64,000 nt of DNA, taken from contig OY764222.1 of the NCBI GenBank assembly GCA_963668325.1, forward strand, positions 1,364,001 to 1,428,000, in the 5' to 3' direction. Below, piece after piece: positions 62,715 through 64,000 of the stretch. A program made the position numbers and the translations under genes. Under the pieces are notes generated by a model. It was not told the DNA's origin, ran no database searches, and was given only the letters and a program-made list of their open reading frames with translations. Source of the DNA: MPNP01 sp963668325. GTDB taxonomy: Bacteria > Pseudomonadota > Alphaproteobacteria > Rhodobacterales > Rhodobacteraceae. Position 1 is the first letter of the stretch, and the number at the start of each line of letters is the position of its first letter.

Positions 62715-63701
62715 CTATTCCATCAAGCCTAGTTCTTTGTATGCTTTGATTGCACCAGGGTGAAGTGGCGCTGACAAGGAATCACTAACCATTTCCTCAG
62801 CCTTTAGATTAGCAAAAGCCGGGTGTAACTTGCGAAAATCATCAAGATTGGAAAGAACCGCCTTCGCTACAATATAAACGACCTCATCAGGGACATCAGC
62901 AGAGGTTACAAAGGTAGCACCTACACCAAATGTTTGTATGTCATCAGGATTACCTGGATACATCCCACCGGGGATTGTTGCACTTCGGTAATATGGTCTA
63001 TCAGCGATAAGTTGGTCAATTTCTGGTGCGACTGCAGACACGATGACAGCATCACAGGATGCTATGGTTTCGTGCGTAAGTGCTGATGGATGACCAACAA
63101 GCCAGAAATATCCGTCAATCTTGTTATCACAGAGTGCAGCTCCGGTTTCGGCAGACTTCATTTTACCCGCAAGGGCCAGATCATCGCGACTCCATCCCAT
63201 GGCATCCTCGATTACCTCCCATGTACCAAGCGTACCGGATCCATCATTACCGATGTTGAATCGCTTTCCGGGAATATCAGTAATATTGTTTATACCAGAA
63301 TCACGTCGAGCAAGAATGGTTACTGGTTCCGGGTGGACAGAGAAGACAGCCCTCAGGCCTTCGAACTGGTTATCTTCAAATCTTGAGGTCCCATTATAGG
63401 CATGGAACTGCCAATCAGATTGGGCAACGCCAAACTCGAGTTCACCACCCTTGATGGTGTTGATATTGTAAATCGATCCCCCGGTTGACTCTACAGAACA
63501 ACGGATACCATGCTCTTTCCGATTCGCGTTAACTAGTCGACAGATGGCCCCTCCAGTTGGATAGTACACGCCAGTCACCCCACCGGTTCCGATCGAAATG
63601 AATTGTTGTTGCGCTGCAACAATAGTTACTGAAGCAATTAAGGTACCGAGTGCAACAAATGTTGCAGTCACCATGCTTACCAGCTTTATAGGTTTCATCA
63701 T
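62715..63701 (-). CDS. TAXI-family TRAP solute receptor
   Basis: A periplasmic binding protein of about 328 residues. The signal peptide begins KPIKLVSMVTATFVALGT and ends before AAQQQF; the family pattern ISIGTGGVTGVYYPTGGAIC follows. It presents ligand to the fused permease gene 81 bases downstream. The start at 63701 (or the next Met at 63698) has AAGGAG directly upstream; the longer frame to 63845 is not used. The ligand is unknown, and glutamate-like or other acids are plausible. Confidence 0.95.
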   Translation of the reverse strand: MMKPIKLVSMVTATFVALGTLIASVTIVAAQQQFISIGTGGVTGVYYPTGGAICRLVNANRKEHGIRCSVESTGGSIYNINTIKGGELEFGVAQSDWQFHAYNGTSRFEDNQFEGLRAVFSVHPEPVTILARRDSGINNITDIPGKRFNIGNDGSGTLGTWEVIEDAMGWSRDDLALAGKMKSAETGAALCDNKIDGYFWLVGHPSALTHETIASCDAVIVSAVAPEIDQLIADRPYYRSATIPGGMYPGNPDDIQTFGVGATFVTSADVPDEVVYIVAKAVLSNLDDFRKLHPAFANLKAEEMVSDSLSAPLHPGAIKAYKELGLME

Positions 63702-64000
63702 ATTCTCCTTTTTTGACATTCCATAAGACTTACCAAGGAATGAGTAAAATTCATTTGCATTAAACCCGAATTTAGGAAGCAGAGTCAAGAAATTTTTATG
63801 GTATGCATAAGTAATATCGAACAATGGGTTGCTCATTTGAAACATTGCAGAGTTGGTTTTCTTGCTGGAAAGGATACAATTTTAACAAGCCCCCTGGTTC
63901 AAAAAGAAAGATTTACGCCATCTGCTCTTTCCTGACCCTGGATAAAAGCATATCCGCCAGTTAAAATGAAATTAAACCTAAACGGCAGGTGGACGCGGTA

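Overview
The window reads as a chromosomal segment of an uncultured-type, AT-rich alphaproteobacterium, probably free-living and marine. The basis is the block phoH-ybeY-corC-lnt-metK at the left end, the ureDABCEFG order, the wealth of TRAP/ABC importers, BKACE and class III aminotransferases, and a cofactorless-looking Rieske operon. The species cannot be named from sequence alone.

Layout. 1-4.9 kb (minus): core genes phoH, ybeY, corC, lnt and a 5'-complete but truncated metK. 5.1-9.0 kb (minus): beta-alanine-type transaminase, a thiolase homologue with an altered active site, and an acyl-CoA-synthetase-like enzyme. 9.1-11.5 kb (minus): a coupled PRTase/DprA-like pair and a RES/Xre toxin-antitoxin pair with a near-consensus promoter. 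11.6-12.8 kb: zapE/AFG1. 13.1-18.1 kb: urease operon. 18.1-30.2 kb: an accessory island ending at a tRNA-Ser(GCT) gene. It holds an ankyrin protein, a DUF4143 ATPase, a frameshifted HTH gene, type I restriction-modification hsdMSR, a decayed phage endolysin, about 1.3 kb of gene-poor DNA, and a retron-like locus (HEPN-like gene, winged-helix gene, structured ncRNA flanked by a1/a2-like repeats, reverse transcriptase).

30.6-42.7 kb: glutaryl-CoA dehydrogenase; a very tight five-gene operon (Rieske oxygenase, two paralogous unknown proteins, DUF1116, amidase); an aminotransferase plus split ThDP decarboxylase (ComDE-like); an SGNH hydrolase; and a DMSO/biotin-sulfoxide-reductase-family molybdoenzyme. 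42.9 kb: tRNA-Met(CAT). 43.2-54.7 kb: a sugar or sugar-acid catabolic regulon with a divergent GntR-type regulator. It has an ABC importer, a Tm-1-like protein and a class II aldolase on one side, and an MBL hydrolase, HAD phosphatase, second class II aldolase and FGGY kinase on the other. 54.7-56.4 kb: hipBA with a small third ORF and paired operators. 56.6-63.7 kb: AbrB-type membrane protein, BKACE/aminotransferase pair, and a TAXI-TRAP importer.

The strongest candidate for a little-described system is the retron-like locus at 27.7-30.2 kb. The PRTase/DprA-like pair and the five-gene Rieske operon are next. No CRISPR array, intact transposase, integrase or replication origin was seen.
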